Assembly (NCBI RefSeq): GCF_002934235.1
Contig: NZ_PTIS01000012.1
Coordinates: 24,950 to 88,949 of the forward strand
Origin: Clostridium algidicarnis DSM 15099
Lineage (GTDB): Bacteria; Bacillota; Clostridia; Clostridiales; Clostridiaceae
Length of the DNA stretch: 64,000 nucleotides
Reading direction: 5' to 3'
Positions 43,942 through 53,969 of the stretch are shown here, piece after piece. Every line of letters begins with the position of its first letter. Position 1 is the stretch's first letter. The position numbers and the translations under genes are program-made. The notes beneath the pieces are model-generated. The model had not been told where the DNA came from. It worked only from the letters and a program-made list of their open reading frames with translations, and searched no databases.

Positions 43942-44427
43942 TTAAATTATATTCCCACTAGTATCTATAATAACCTCTTTAAAATTAATCTCTTTATCAC
44001 ATCTTTTTAATGCACTTATTATAATCTCTGTTATATCCATGCAACAAGGTACTTCCATCCTTACTAAAGTTACTGATTCTATTGGATGAACTTTTAAAAT
44101 CTCTACTATTGTGTTTTTATAATTAGTTATATTCTCAGCTTTAGGACATAATATAAGAATTGATTTATCTTTCATAAAGTCATTATGAAAATTACCATAA
44201 GCATATGCAACGCAATCTGCAGATATAAGTAGGTGCTTATTGTCTAAGGAGGATGCAAAAGGACTTACGATCTTTAGTTTTATAGGCCACTGTGAAATCT
44301 TTGAAGACATATTTTTTCTCTTATTTATATCTTCCACCTTGTCATCTATACTGTCTACATTAAATCCTTGGAATACATCAAAATCTACTGAAAATTGCAT
44401 TCTCTTCTTATTTTTATCACTGTCCAT
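43942..44427 (-). CDS. Ferredoxin-less homologue of an Fe-S family protein
   Basis: Residues about 45-160 of this 161-residue protein match the C-terminal domain of a clostridial 4Fe-4S protein family: SQWPIKLKIVSP, LLISADCVAYAYGNFH and TLVRMEVPCCMDI. The usual N-terminal ferredoxin cluster motif is absent; instead residues 1-40 are charged. A perfect AGGAGG seven bases before the ATG shows that this short start is real and not a misread. The Cys pair and the lone Cys in ISADC may bind metal. It stands alone, with an inverted repeat (about 44456-44483) in its promoter region. Function unknown. Confidence 0.75.
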   Translation of the reverse strand: MDSDKNKKRMQFSVDFDVFQGFNVDSIDDKVEDINKRKNMSSKISQWPIKLKIVSPFASSLDNKHLLISADCVAYAYGNFHNDFMKDKSILILCPKAENITNYKNTIVEILKVHPIESVTLVRMEVPCCMDITEIIISALKRCDKEINFKEVIIDTSGNII

Positions 44428-44581
44428 AAATATCCTCCTGTATATAAGTTATTTTAACTATACTCTTTTAAAACAGTATAGTTTAAATAATTATTTTAAT
44501 CTGTATCTCATGTTACAGGTTAAAATATAAGAAACTTTTATACATGAAGTATAATCTATGTTTTTATTTGATTAATTATAA

Positions 44582-44626
44582 AAAGCAAAGAAATATATAA
44601 AGTTCAATTACATATTTCTTTGCTTT
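44582..44626 (-). terminator. Terminator of the hut operon
   Basis: AAAGCAAAGAAATAT (44582-44596) pairs with ATATTTCTTTGCTTT (44612-44626), followed by T residues on minus. It lies after the hutI stop. Confidence 0.85.
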
Positions 44627-44667
44627 AATTTTATTTATATTCTATTTTTAAATTTTGTTTTATGAAT

Positions 44668-45906
44668 TTAAATAACAACTTTACCACTTTTAATTACCAT
44701 GTCTACAGTATTCATTCCAATATTATAAGGAATAAATTTATATGAAGGATACTTAAGCATTATAATATCTGCCTTTTTGCCTACATCTAAACTTCCAATC
44801 TTATCTGCCCTATCTAAAGCTGCCGCGCCATTTATAGTAAGTGCAGTTATTGCCTCTTCTATGGAAAGATCCATTTGAAGGCAAGCAAGCGCAAACATTA
44901 AAGGTATAGAGTTAGTAAAGCAACTACCTGGGTTAAGGTCTGTAGCTAATGCTACTGCGCATCCACTATCTATCATTTCCCTTCCTCTTGCAAAAGATTC
45001 TTTTAAACTAAAGGCAGTACATGGAAGTAATGTAGCAACAGTACCTGCTTTAGCCATATCTTTTATTCCCTTATCTGAGGCTTGTAGTAAGTGATCTGCT
45101 GATGTAGCACCTAATTCCCCTGCAAGTTCTGCCCCTCCTAGTTGTACTATTTCATCAGCATGAAGTTTGATTTTCATACCTAAAGACTTAGCTGCCTTTA
45201 ATATTTCCCTTGATTGCTCTATAGAAAAAACATTCTTCTCGCAAAACACATCGCAAAATTCTGCCTTATCTTTGGCTTTTGGCAATACTTCATTTATAAT
45301 AAACTTTACATAATCATCTGTTCTATCCTTGTATTCCTTTGGAGTTGCATGAGCTCCTAAAAATGTAGACACTACATCCACAGTATGATCTTTGTTTAAT
45401 CTTTCCATTACCTTTAATTGCTTTAGTTCTGTATCAATATCAAGGCCATATCCACTTTTACCTTCTACTGTAGTTATACCAAACTTAAGCATAGAATCTA
45501 GTCTTTCCTGGCCTAGGCTATAAAGTTCTTCTTCTGTAGCCTTTCTTGTGCTTTCTACACTATTTACTATGCCACCGCCTCTTTCCATAATAGACATGTA
45601 GCTATCACCTTTTAATCTCCAAGAAAACTCTTCAGCCCTATATCCTCCAAACACAAAATGTGTGTGTGAATCAACAAATCCTGGAAGTACAGCCCTTCCT
45701 TTTGCTGATATTACTTCATATTCTTCTTCGTTTATATCCTTTAAAACTTCTTTTGATATACCTATATCTTTTATGATTCCATCCTCTATAATTATGGCTC
45801 CATCATAAATTACAGCTATATCCTGCATCTCTTTTCCTTTTTTAGCCTCAAATCCGCTACAAGTAACTATTTCTGAAGCATCTTTTATAATAATCTTATT
45901 TTTCAT
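44668..45906 (-). CDS. hutI: Imidazolonepropionase
   Basis: HutI hydrolyses imidazolone-5-propionate to formimino-glutamate in histidine breakdown. The 412-residue amidohydrolase has the metal ligands HTHFVFGG, IKLHADE and ADHLLQASD, and ATDLNPGS near the C terminus. I set the start at ATG 45906, eight bases after AGGGAG. It is the last gene of hutU-ftcD-hutI, 22 bases after ftcD. Confidence 0.95.
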   Translation of the reverse strand: MKNKIIIKDASEIVTCSGFEAKKGKEMQDIAVIYDGAIIIEDGIIKDIGISKEVLKDINEEEYEVISAKGRAVLPGFVDSHTHFVFGGYRAEEFSWRLKGDSYMSIMERGGGIVNSVESTRKATEEELYSLGQERLDSMLKFGITTVEGKSGYGLDIDTELKQLKVMERLNKDHTVDVVSTFLGAHATPKEYKDRTDDYVKFIINEVLPKAKDKAEFCDVFCEKNVFSIEQSREILKAAKSLGMKIKLHADEIVQLGGAELAGELGATSADHLLQASDKGIKDMAKAGTVATLLPCTAFSLKESFARGREMIDSGCAVALATDLNPGSCFTNSIPLMFALACLQMDLSIEEAITALTINGAAALDRADKIGSLDVGKKADIIMLKYPSYKFIPYNIGMNTVDMVIKSGKVVI

Positions 45907-45928
45907 ATCATTTACTCCCTTCAATTCA

Positions 45929-46834
45929 TTATTCCATTAGAGAGTTTTCTAAAACTTGGTTTAGTGAGAAGTTCTCTATTCCCATATAATAAACAGCAGT
46001 ATCAATTAAAGCCTCCATAGGCAAAAGTCCTATAACTTCGCTACCTACTACATTAACTCCATATCTCTTTGCTTCCATTTTAACCATTTCAAAAGACCTA
46101 TATAGTGAGGTCTTAGTATAGTCTGTCATATTCATGGATATTTGTGTTATTCCTCTTTCTTTTAATTCAACGCCCATGGCCTTACAAAATCTTAATCCTC
46201 CACCTATGAATCTAACATTTTTTGCTATATTATTTGCTATATCTAAATTACCAGTATCTAGATTAACGTTGAAAGCAACTAATGGCATTCTAGCACCTAT
46301 AGCTGTAACTCCTGCAGTTTCATGAACATGATTTGGCCCAAAATCAGGTTTCCACCCTTCTTCCTTTAATTTTTCGTTCATCTTTTCAAATTGACCCTTT
46401 CTAACCTTTGCAAGATTTTCTCTTTCAGGGCTAGAAGCAGCCTTTTCATATAGGTAAATTGGCAAGTTATATTTTTCTGATACTTCTTTAGCTAAAGTCT
46501 TTGCAAGATCTATAGCCTCTTCCATAGTAACATTTTTTATAGGTATAAAAGGCACTACGTCTGTAGCTCCCATTCTTGGATGCTGTCCTTTATGAACCCT
46601 CATATCTATAATTTCAATAGCTGTTCCCATAGCTTCTAGTACTGCATCTTTTAATGCAATTGGCTCTCCCACAACGGTTACAACTAATCTATTATGATCT
46701 TCATCTCTACTATAATCTAATAACTTTACGCCTTCTTTACCTCTAAAATTTTCTAAAATCTTTTCAATTTTATTTAAATCTCTACCCTCACTAAAATTAG
46801 GAACACACTCCATTATCTTTTTTTCATTACTCAT
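45929..46834 (-). CDS. ftcD: Glutamate formimidoyltransferase
   Basis: The enzyme transfers the formimino group from formimino-glutamate to tetrahydrofolate. The 301-residue protein has both subdomains of the transferase only (CVPNFSEGRDL at the start, ATDVVPFIP, DFGPNHVHETAGVTAIGAR and NMTDYTKT), without the cyclodeaminase domain found in mammals. A separate cyclodeaminase (fchA) is therefore needed, and it is not in the window. The start ATG at 46834 is used because an upstream ATG (46846) touches the AAAGG site. Confidence 0.94.
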   Translation of the reverse strand: MSNEKKIMECVPNFSEGRDLNKIEKILENFRGKEGVKLLDYSRDEDHNRLVVTVVGEPIALKDAVLEAMGTAIEIIDMRVHKGQHPRMGATDVVPFIPIKNVTMEEAIDLAKTLAKEVSEKYNLPIYLYEKAASSPERENLAKVRKGQFEKMNEKLKEEGWKPDFGPNHVHETAGVTAIGARMPLVAFNVNLDTGNLDIANNIAKNVRFIGGGLRFCKAMGVELKERGITQISMNMTDYTKTSLYRSFEMVKMEAKRYGVNVVGSEVIGLLPMEALIDTAVYYMGIENFSLNQVLENSLME

Positions 46835-46885
46835 ATTAATTTTCATCCTTTCACAATTAGCCCTTACTTAAAGCCTTATTAATTA

Positions 46886-49009
46886 TTATTTCCAACCCTT
46901 TATATTTTCTTTCTTAATTATTATTTTTTCTTTAATTAATTCAACCTCTTCTTTTGTTTTTAATTTTAATTCTTCTGATTTTATCTTTTTAAATGATTCT
47001 TCTATAACCGCCATTACTAGCTCTTCTCTTGGTATAAAAGGTAAGGTTATGTGCTCTTCCCCAGACCTCATTTTATTATATTCTATACTTGTGCTTATAG
47101 AATTTTCATTTCTAGCCCAGGCTCTTCTTGCAACTCCTCCCATTACATCCCATGGTATAGCACTTTTAATTATGTTGTCAACCCTAGTACTGCCATCTAA
47201 AACTAACCCAAAACCTCCATTAATGGACTTTCCGATTCCAACTCCACCGCCATTATGAAGAGCTACAAGACTCATTCCTCTAGCAGCATTTCCAGCATAA
47301 CATTGAATAGCCATATCTGCCATTATATTACTTCCATCTTTTATATTAGATGTTTCTCTAAATGGTGAATCTGTTCCACTTACATCATGATGATCTCTAC
47401 CGAGCATTATAGGGCCAACTTCTCCTTTTCTAACCATCTCATTAAACTTTAATGCAATGTTGGTTCTTCCCATAGCATCTTGATATAATATTCTAGCTTC
47501 TGTTCCAACTACAAGTTTGTTCTTTTCTGCATTTTTTATCCACATATAATTATCTCTATCTTGTGCTCTTCTATTTGGATCAATACAATCCATGGCAGCC
47601 TTATCAGTCTTTATAAGGTCTTTATGATCACCACTTAAGCATACCCATCTAAATGGTCCATATCCGTAATCAAATAGTTCAGGTCCCATTATATCTTCTA
47701 CGTAAGATGGGAATATAAATCCATCCCTTTCATCTACACCGTTTTTAACTATTTCTTTCACTCCTGCATCATAAACAGCCTTCATGAAAGAATTTCCATA
47801 ATCAAAGAAATATGTCCCCCTATCCACTAAAATCTTTATAAATTCAAAATGTTTTCTAAGACTAGCATCAACTAAAGTCTTAAACTTTTCTCTATCTTCT
47901 TTTAGTAGTTTTGTTCTTTCATCAAAGCTCACTCCTTGAGGACAATATCCGCCTTCATAAACTGCATGACAAGAAGTTTGATCTGATAATAATTCTATAT
48001 GAAAATGATTTTCTACAGCATATTGTAGTAAATCTACTATATTTCCATGATAAGCTATTGATATAGGCTCTTTTTTATCCATGTACTCTTTGGCTAAATC
48101 ACATACTTCCTTTAAATCTGAAGATACCTTGCTTACCCATCCTTGCTTGAATCTAGTTTCTATTCTAGAATAGTCTACCTCTGCAACTATACCTACTCCA
48201 CCAGATATTTCTATAGCCTTTGGTTGTGCTCCACTCATGCCACCAAGTCCTGAAGAAACAAATATATGACCTCTTAGATCTTCATCTGGACCTACTCCCA
48301 GCTTTTGTCTTCCCGCATTTAATATAGTATTAAATGTTCCATGGACTATACCTTGAGGTCCTATATACATCCAACCGCCAGCAGTCATTTGTCCATAATT
48401 TGCCACTCCCATTTGCATAGCATAATGCCAATCTTCGTTATTATCAAACATCCCTACCATTAAGGCGTTAGTTATTATAACTCGTGGAGCTTCAGGTTTT
48501 GATTGGAAAAGACCTAATGGATGTCCAGACTCTATAACTAAAGTTTGATTTTCTGTCATCTCTTCTAGATATTTCATTATTAATCTATATTGCATCCAAT
48601 TTTGACACACTTGTCCTGTCTCACCATAAGTTACAAGTTCATAAGGGTAAAGTGCTATATCAAAATCCAGGTTATTGTCTATCATGACCTGAAAAGCTTT
48701 ACCTTCTATACAATTCCCTTTATATTCATTTATAGGTTTACCGTGAATTCTTCCCTGTGGTCTATATCTGTATCCATATATTCTTCCACGAGTTCTAAGT
48801 TCCTCCATAAACTCAGGAGCCAAAGTTTCATGATATTTTTCTGGTATGTATCTTAAGGCATTTTTTAAGGCTATTTGTGTTTGAGCCTTAGTAAGTGTAA
48901 AGCCTCTATCTGGAGCTCGTCTTATACCCTCCTTAAATTCAATAGACTTTGGAAGTTCATCATCTAATTTTATTGTCATAGCTTCTAAAATATCTACATT
49001 ACTTATCAT
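46886..49009 (-). CDS. hutU: Urocanate hydratase, long type
   Basis: Urocanase converts urocanate to imidazolone propionate with NAD. At 707 residues this is the long form, close to eukaryotic UROC1 (about 676), unlike Bacillus HutU of about 550. It carries YVTYGETGQVCQNW-type and GLGGMSGAQPKA (NAD-binding glycine-rich) motifs and the late GGGVGIGKSINGGFG region. I set the start at ATG 49009 because AAGGG lies nine bases upstream; a TTG three codons earlier is possible. It heads the hut operon. Confidence 0.95.
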   Translation of the reverse strand: MISNVDILEAMTIKLDDELPKSIEFKEGIRRAPDRGFTLTKAQTQIALKNALRYIPEKYHETLAPEFMEELRTRGRIYGYRYRPQGRIHGKPINEYKGNCIEGKAFQVMIDNNLDFDIALYPYELVTYGETGQVCQNWMQYRLIMKYLEEMTENQTLVIESGHPLGLFQSKPEAPRVIITNALMVGMFDNNEDWHYAMQMGVANYGQMTAGGWMYIGPQGIVHGTFNTILNAGRQKLGVGPDEDLRGHIFVSSGLGGMSGAQPKAIEISGGVGIVAEVDYSRIETRFKQGWVSKVSSDLKEVCDLAKEYMDKKEPISIAYHGNIVDLLQYAVENHFHIELLSDQTSCHAVYEGGYCPQGVSFDERTKLLKEDREKFKTLVDASLRKHFEFIKILVDRGTYFFDYGNSFMKAVYDAGVKEIVKNGVDERDGFIFPSYVEDIMGPELFDYGYGPFRWVCLSGDHKDLIKTDKAAMDCIDPNRRAQDRDNYMWIKNAEKNKLVVGTEARILYQDAMGRTNIALKFNEMVRKGEVGPIMLGRDHHDVSGTDSPFRETSNIKDGSNIMADMAIQCYAGNAARGMSLVALHNGGGVGIGKSINGGFGLVLDGSTRVDNIIKSAIPWDVMGGVARRAWARNENSISTSIEYNKMRSGEEHITLPFIPREELVMAVIEESFKKIKSEELKLKTKEEVELIKEKIIIKKENIKGWK

Positions 49010-49018
49010 AGCAACCAA

Positions 49019-49411
49019 CCCTTCTTAAATATTATAAATATTCTCAAGTATTAAAATATACTCATAATTACATTTTATATGTTAAATTCAGAATAATCCA
49101 CACATTATTCAAAACTTAATTTTTTTTCTTATATAAAAAAGATATTAATGTTTTATAAAAGGATTTAATATAATCTATAGGAATTATTAATAAACTCATA
49201 AAATTTTAGCAATAATTCAAAGATCTTTTTTTATATACTATTAAAAATACGGCTCACTTAATAAAGCTTATAACTATTTTTATAGATATTATCCATAAAT
49301 TATGACTATAGTCACCTAACCCATAAAAGAATTATTACTTTAAGCATTTTACAAATGTTATAACTTGTAATAGAATTTATATATATAAACTTTGCAAAGG
49401 AGTGAATCTTT
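49019..49411. other. Divergent region between hutU and the small membrane protein gene
   Basis: This 393-base spacer has no gene that I can support. A rightward promoter, TTTACA (49348-49353), 17 bases, and TAGAAT (49371-49376), lies before the membrane protein. GAATAAT/ATTATTC (49091-49110) is a 7-6-7 inverted repeat on the hutU side, and a TTCAGAA core overlaps its left arm, loosely like a CodY box. The rest shows only A/T-rich sequence. Confidence 0.5.
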
Positions 49412-49906
49412 ATGAAGAAAGGTAACATTATCTTTGGTATTATATTGATACTTTTAGGATTGTCCGCCTTAATAAATAGAATATTTTTTATAGACATACT
49501 TAGCTTTAGAAATCTTTGGCCCCTATTCCTTCTAGTTCCTGGCATACTTTTCGAGGTAAAATACTTTGAAACACGAAAAGATCCAGGAATGTTAGTTCCT
49601 GGAGGAATACTTACTACTTTAGGCACATTATTTTTAATAGAAAACATTTCAAGCTTTCATTTTAAAAAATATATATGGCCACTTTACCCGCTTTCTGTAG
49701 CTATTGGATTATTTCAATTATATTGGTTTGGAAATAGGGAAAAGGGACTTTTAATTCCCATATTTATACTTACTATAGTTTCCGTTATGTCAATACTAAA
49801 TCAAGTGTTCAATAAATTCTTTTATTGGATGGATTATAAACTTCTTTTTCCAGTTATTTTAATTGGAATTGGATTATATGTACTATTTAACGAAATGAAA
49901 AGATAG
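49412..49906 (+). CDS. Small polytopic membrane protein (DUF5668/LiaF-N-like)
   Basis: The 164-residue protein has five or six hydrophobic helices. It starts MKKGNIIFGIILILLGLSAL and repeats the pattern LWPLFLLVPGIL ... IWPLYPLSVAIG ... LLFPVILIGIGLYVL, the short helix-pair repeat of LiaF-like N-terminal domains. Ribosome site AAAGGAG is eight bases before the ATG. It probably has a structural or stress-sensing membrane role, but no partner is adjacent. Its stop lies inside the terminator with fbp. Confidence 0.75.
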   Translation: MKKGNIIFGIILILLGLSALINRIFFIDILSFRNLWPLFLLVPGILFEVKYFETRKDPGMLVPGGILTTLGTLFLIENISSFHFKKYIWPLYPLSVAIGLFQLYWFGNREKGLLIPIFILTIVSVMSILNQVFNKFFYWMDYKLLFPVILIGIGLYVLFNEMKR

Positions 49907-49926
49907 AGATAAAATCTCTATCTTTT
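49898..49926. terminator. Bidirectional terminator between convergent genes
   Basis: AAAAGATAGAGAT (49898-49910) pairs with ATCTCTATCTTTT (49914-49926). The stem includes the last codons and stop of both genes, whose ends are only 11 bases apart. Confidence 0.85.
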
Positions 49927-51909
49927 TTCTTTTATAAGCCCTTTTCTATAGGCTAGAAGTAACATCTTTAAGTCTTTAATTTGCTTTTTTAACTCTTCAC
50001 CTACATCTGTATCTGCTACAGTCTTTCTTTCTACATTTTGTTCTAAAACTACCATAGATGATAAAATATCAGTTTCTTCTATTATTGCAGCTTCCGTAGA
50101 CTTAAAGGGTTCATGTGAAACTAGCTGAAGTCCAAAGGAATTATAGATTAATGTGTATCCTGCAATTCCAGTTTTTCTTTGGTATGCCCTTGAAAACCCG
50201 CCATCTATGACTAAAAGCTTTCCATTTGCTTTTATAGGACTTTCCCCATTTTTCTTTTGCACAGGCATATGTCCATTTATTATATGAGAATTAATATTAT
50301 CCATGTTAAACTCTTCTAATATTCTATTGCACGCACTTTCTTCATCTCTATATTTATAATAAGAATTTTTAGGTTCCTTATGAGCCTCTTCATCTTCTAT
50401 AAAATATCTTTCAAATGTAGTCATCTTGTCCTTTCCAAATAAAGGAGAAAATGGGCCCGTCCATAAATACCATATAGTGTCTAAACCATACTGCTTAGCT
50501 GTTGAATTAATCTTATAAAAGTAAGCTTCCCTTGCTAATCTATCAAATTCATCCAAAAGTGCCTTACCCTTAAATTCTTTGTTTTTTAACGTAACTTTAG
50601 TAAAGCTTCCGTCTTCATTTAGCGGAATACATCCATGGAAAAGTAAGTTAGAATTATGTCTTAAATATATACTGCCTTTTGCAAAAAGAAATCTTACATG
50701 TTTTTGTAACTTTTCACTATTTATAAAAGAAGACTTTAACTTTTCTATTAAGATTTCTTCATCTTCAGTTAGTTTATAAGGATCTTTAGGATCTATAGTT
50801 GGAAAGTTACTATCTGTTAATTTGTAAACCTTGCCATCTATCTCTATAGTACCCTCTTCATAATTTATATTGTTTAATAATAGCCTATCCTCCATATGAA
50901 ACTCTGGCCTTTTTTCTATTACTTTTTTCTCTAATTTAAACTGTATTATAGCTATAGCTTTATGCATTTTTGATAGTAAATTTATTTCATTTAAACTGTA
51001 TGCTGTTTCACAATCAAAACGTGGCTTAAAGTATACACACTCATCATTTCTATAATGCTCTAATGCAAAGGTTGCAAGAGGTAGCATGTTTATTCCATAT
51101 CCATCCTCTACAGTATCTAAATTTGCATATCTTGCTGAAATTCTAAGAACACTTGCTATACAAACTTCTGATCCTGCTGCTGCTCCCATCCATAATATAT
51201 CATGATTTCCCCACTGAATGTCCACTGCATGATAATCAATTAATGTATCTAATATTATATGTGCCCCAGGACCTCTATCAAATATATCACCTACAATGTG
51301 AAGTCTATCTATAACTAGTCTTTGAATTAATTTAGATAAAGCTATAATAAACTCCTTTGCCCTATCAAGGCATATTATTGTATTGATTATTTCATTATAA
51401 TATTCCTGTTTATCTACTCTGCCAGGCTCTTCATGAAGTAATTCTTCTATTATATAAGAAAAATCTTTAGGTAGGGCTTTTCTTACTTTAGATCTTGTAT
51501 ATTTTGATGATGCATATCTACAAATTTCTATAAGCCTATATAAAGTTATCCTATACCAGTCATCTATATTTTCTTCTTCTTTTAAGATTATCTCTAATTT
51601 CTGTTCCGGATAATATATAAGTGAAGCTAAACTCTTTTTTTCTGATTCTCTTAATGAGTTTCCAAATATATCATCTATCTTTCTTTTTATAACTCCTGAA
51701 CCATTTTTTAACACGTGCAAAAAGGGCTCATATTCGCCATGAATATCAGTTAAAAAATGTTCCGTTCCTTTTGGAAGATTTAATATTGCTTGTAAATTAA
51801 TTATTTCAGTACTAGCTTTTGCAATTGTAGGATACTGATTTGCTAAAAGGTTTAAATATCTAAGATCATTTTTAACCTCGTTAGCTGAAGGTTCATACAT
51901 AAATGCCAT
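49918..51909 (-). CDS. fbp: Fructose-1,6-bisphosphatase, class III
   Basis: The 663-residue cytoplasmic enzyme of gluconeogenesis matches the clostridial and bacillar class III form (about 670 residues). Its metallophosphatase motifs are [27 protein letters not shown] and INGHMPVQ. It is unrelated in sequence to the class I enzyme. GGAGGGG is placed for the ATG. It works opposite the PPi-PFK found at 19 kb, but the two are not in one operon. Confidence 0.96.
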   Translation of the reverse strand: MAFMYEPSANEVKNDLRYLNLLANQYPTIAKASTEIINLQAILNLPKGTEHFLTDIHGEYEPFLHVLKNGSGVIKRKIDDIFGNSLRESEKKSLASLIYYPEQKLEIILKEEENIDDWYRITLYRLIEICRYASSKYTRSKVRKALPKDFSYIIEELLHEEPGRVDKQEYYNEIINTIICLDRAKEFIIALSKLIQRLVIDRLHIVGDIFDRGPGAHIILDTLIDYHAVDIQWGNHDILWMGAAAGSEVCIASVLRISARYANLDTVEDGYGINMLPLATFALEHYRNDECVYFKPRFDCETAYSLNEINLLSKMHKAIAIIQFKLEKKVIEKRPEFHMEDRLLLNNINYEEGTIEIDGKVYKLTDSNFPTIDPKDPYKLTEDEEILIEKLKSSFINSEKLQKHVRFLFAKGSIYLRHNSNLLFHGCIPLNEDGSFTKVTLKNKEFKGKALLDEFDRLAREAYFYKINSTAKQYGLDTIWYLWTGPFSPLFGKDKMTTFERYFIEDEEAHKEPKNSYYKYRDEESACNRILEEFNMDNINSHIINGHMPVQKKNGESPIKANGKLLVIDGGFSRAYQRKTGIAGYTLIYNSFGLQLVSHEPFKSTEAAIIEETDILSSMVVLEQNVERKTVADTDVGEELKKQIKDLKMLLLAYRKGLIKEKR

Positions 51910-52015
51910 TTATACCCCTCCGCCTTAATATTAAAATATATAGTATATTACATATCAGTATTATACTATACTATTTAGGTACATTCTATAACTTTTATAC
52001 TTATTATTAGTATAA

Positions 52016-52043
52016 AAGAATACTTCTTTTAAGAAGTATTCTT
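52016..52043 (-). terminator. Terminator after the lipid kinase gene
   Basis: AAGAATACTTCTT and AAGAAGTATTCTT form a 13-bp stem (52016-52043), followed by T residues on minus. Confidence 0.8.
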
Positions 52044-52062
52044 CTAAAACTAACTTTCTTGT

Positions 52063-52944
52063 TTAGTTATTTGGTTTTACTATGCTTATATGTTGTTTTT
52101 CAACGCCTATATGAATCTCATTGTTATTTAATTTCTCTCCATCCATATTAATAGGAAAACTTTCTTTACCTTTAATAAGTATGCTTTCACATTTCAAAAA
52201 TTCTACCTCTTGTATTTCTCCATGTGTACCTATTATTAGCTTTGGAAATAATCTAAGTACCCGCCACATGCTCATATTATTAACAATACATATATCTAAA
52301 AGTCCATCAGTAACTTTTGCATCTGGTGCAACTTTCATTCCTCCACCATAGTACTTTCCATTAGCTATAGCAATTAAAAGAATCCTTCTTTTTATAGTAA
52401 CTCCATCTATAAGGATATCGACATCTATTCCTTTAAATTTGTACATAGTTAAAAATATACTGAAAAGGTAAGCTAACTTTCCACTTATAAAAGGCTTTTG
52501 CTTTAAATGTCTTGCATTTTGTGTAACAGCAGCATCAAATCCTACAGACGCTATATTAATAAAATACTTTTTATTAATTTTTCCAAGATCCATAAATTCT
52601 TCGGCACCTTCAATAGTTCTTCTAAGTATATCTTTATGATTCCCACCTTCCATAATACTTTTTATAAAATCATTTCCTGTTCCAGCTGGAATAACTGCAA
52701 GACTACTATTGCTACCTATGATACCATTTAAAACCTCATTTAATGTTCCATCGCCACCAATGGAATACACTCTATAATCATTTCTATCCACATACTCCCT
52801 TACTAAACTTGTTGCATGGCCTTCCCTTTCAGTTGTTTCTATAAAATACTCTTCTTCATCTTTAAAATAATCTTTTATTTCTTTAATGAATGTAACAGCC
52901 TTTCCCTTACCAGCTTTAGGATTTATTATGAATAAATGTTTCAT
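52063..52944 (-). CDS. Diacylglycerol/lipid kinase (DagK/YegS family)
   Basis: The 293-residue cytoplasmic protein has INPKAGKG at the start, the catalytic GGDGTLNEVLNGI and PAGTGNDF, and GGGMKVAPDAKVTDGLLDIC, the standard layout of the lipid kinase family. In Gram-positive bacteria it phosphorylates diacylglycerol released by LTA synthesis. An LtaS-like gene lies 1 kb downstream on the other strand, so a role in recycling its diacylglycerol product is plausible but unproven. Confidence 0.9.
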   Translation of the reverse strand: MKHLFIINPKAGKGKAVTFIKEIKDYFKDEEEYFIETTEREGHATSLVREYVDRNDYRVYSIGGDGTLNEVLNGIIGSNSSLAVIPAGTGNDFIKSIMEGGNHKDILRRTIEGAEEFMDLGKINKKYFINIASVGFDAAVTQNARHLKQKPFISGKLAYLFSIFLTMYKFKGIDVDILIDGVTIKRRILLIAIANGKYYGGGMKVAPDAKVTDGLLDICIVNNMSMWRVLRLFPKLIIGTHGEIQEVEFLKCESILIKGKESFPINMDGEKLNNNEIHIGVEKQHISIVKPNN

Positions 52945-53045
52945 TGATTTTCCCCTTTAAGTTAAGTTTAGAATCTTTATTATAGTATATAATATTATGT
53001 TAGGTCTATTGTAATATAAGTTATAGTATATAAAAAGAACTTTAA

Positions 53046-53078
53046 AAAAGCTTCTCAATATAATATTGAAAAGCTTTT
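53046..53078 (-). terminator. Terminator after yedF
   Basis: AAAAGCTT and AAGCTTTT flank TCAATAT/ATATTGA (53046-53078). A T-run follows on minus. Confidence 0.8.
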
Positions 53079-53117
53079 AACACCTAATCCTAATTTTTAA
53101 TATAAAAGTCTATAATT

Positions 53118-53696
53118 TTATAATTTAATCGTATTATCAGACTTGTTCATAGTTTCTACTATTGTATACATATTGGAAATATCTCCTATAAGCAAATCAT
53201 CTTTTAGATTATAAAAATCAAGGCATGTACCACAACTAGTGATATTTACTCCCTTATTTTTTAACTCCTCTAAACTATCTATAACACTAGAACCTTTTGT
53301 AGTAAGTTTAACTCCAGAGTTTAAGAATATAATGTCTGATGGCATATCATCACTTTCAGACAAAGCATACATATAACTTTTCATGAGATTTGCTCCTAGA
53401 ACTTCTTCTCCTTCTCCAAGTTTATCCGTACCTACAACTATTACTAACTTTTTATCAAACTTCATAATTTCACAATGGCAATCTTCTTTAGTTATGTTTA
53501 TATTAAATAGCCCTTCTGAATCTACTGCCTTATATTTATATCCATTACTTTGTGCAAATTTACATATATTATTTTTTGCAACTTCGTTATCTACGATTAT
53601 TAAAGCTTCGCCTTCCTTTATAGAATCAAAATACTTTTTAGTATTTATAACAGGCTGTGGACATTTAAGACCTTTACAATCAATTGTGTGTATCAC
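53118..53696 (-). CDS. yedF: YedF-type sulfurtransferase-like protein
   Basis: Residues 1-70 are a TusA domain with DCKGLKCPQPVI; residues about 80-192 are DsrE-like and include the CGTCLDF motif. This two-domain layout is the selenium-metabolism protein YedF. The start is GTG (53696), with GAGGTG seven bases upstream. No selD, selA, selB or selC is next to it, so a selenium link rests on the family alone. It probably relays persulfide sulfur or selenium in the cytoplasm. Confidence 0.88.
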   Translation of the reverse strand: MIHTIDCKGLKCPQPVINTKKYFDSIKEGEALIIVDNEVAKNNICKFAQSNGYKYKAVDSEGLFNINITKEDCHCEIMKFDKKLVIVVGTDKLGEGEEVLGANLMKSYMYALSESDDMPSDIIFLNSGVKLTTKGSSVIDSLEELKNKGVNITSCGTCLDFYNLKDDLLIGDISNMYTIVETMNKSDNTIKL

Positions 53697-53969
53697 ATTA
53701 ATTCACCTCTTATTTTAATAGTTTAAAACATAGCTTTATTATAACATCAATAATCCAATTGGCTTATTGCTTTTTTAAATACCTTTAATTAAACCTATTT
53801 GATAATATAATAAAGCTTATTTATATAGCTAATTTAATATTTTCTAATTTAATTTATTAAATGTATCGCCTTTTCCTTCACTTTATTTAAATTGTGTCTT
53901 ATAATTATATAGTTAGACAGTTAATAATAAATTAATATAATTAAAACTTCATTAAAAAGGATGGTTGAT

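Noticed and set aside
49312..49647. 111-residue minus-strand frame over the small membrane protein gene
   Set aside because: The plus-strand gene has a good AAAGGAG site and membrane helices; the minus frame has neither.
53118..53696. In-frame TGA selenocysteine in YedF
   Set aside because: The frame is continuous to TAA and uses Cys in CGTC; no in-frame TGA is needed.
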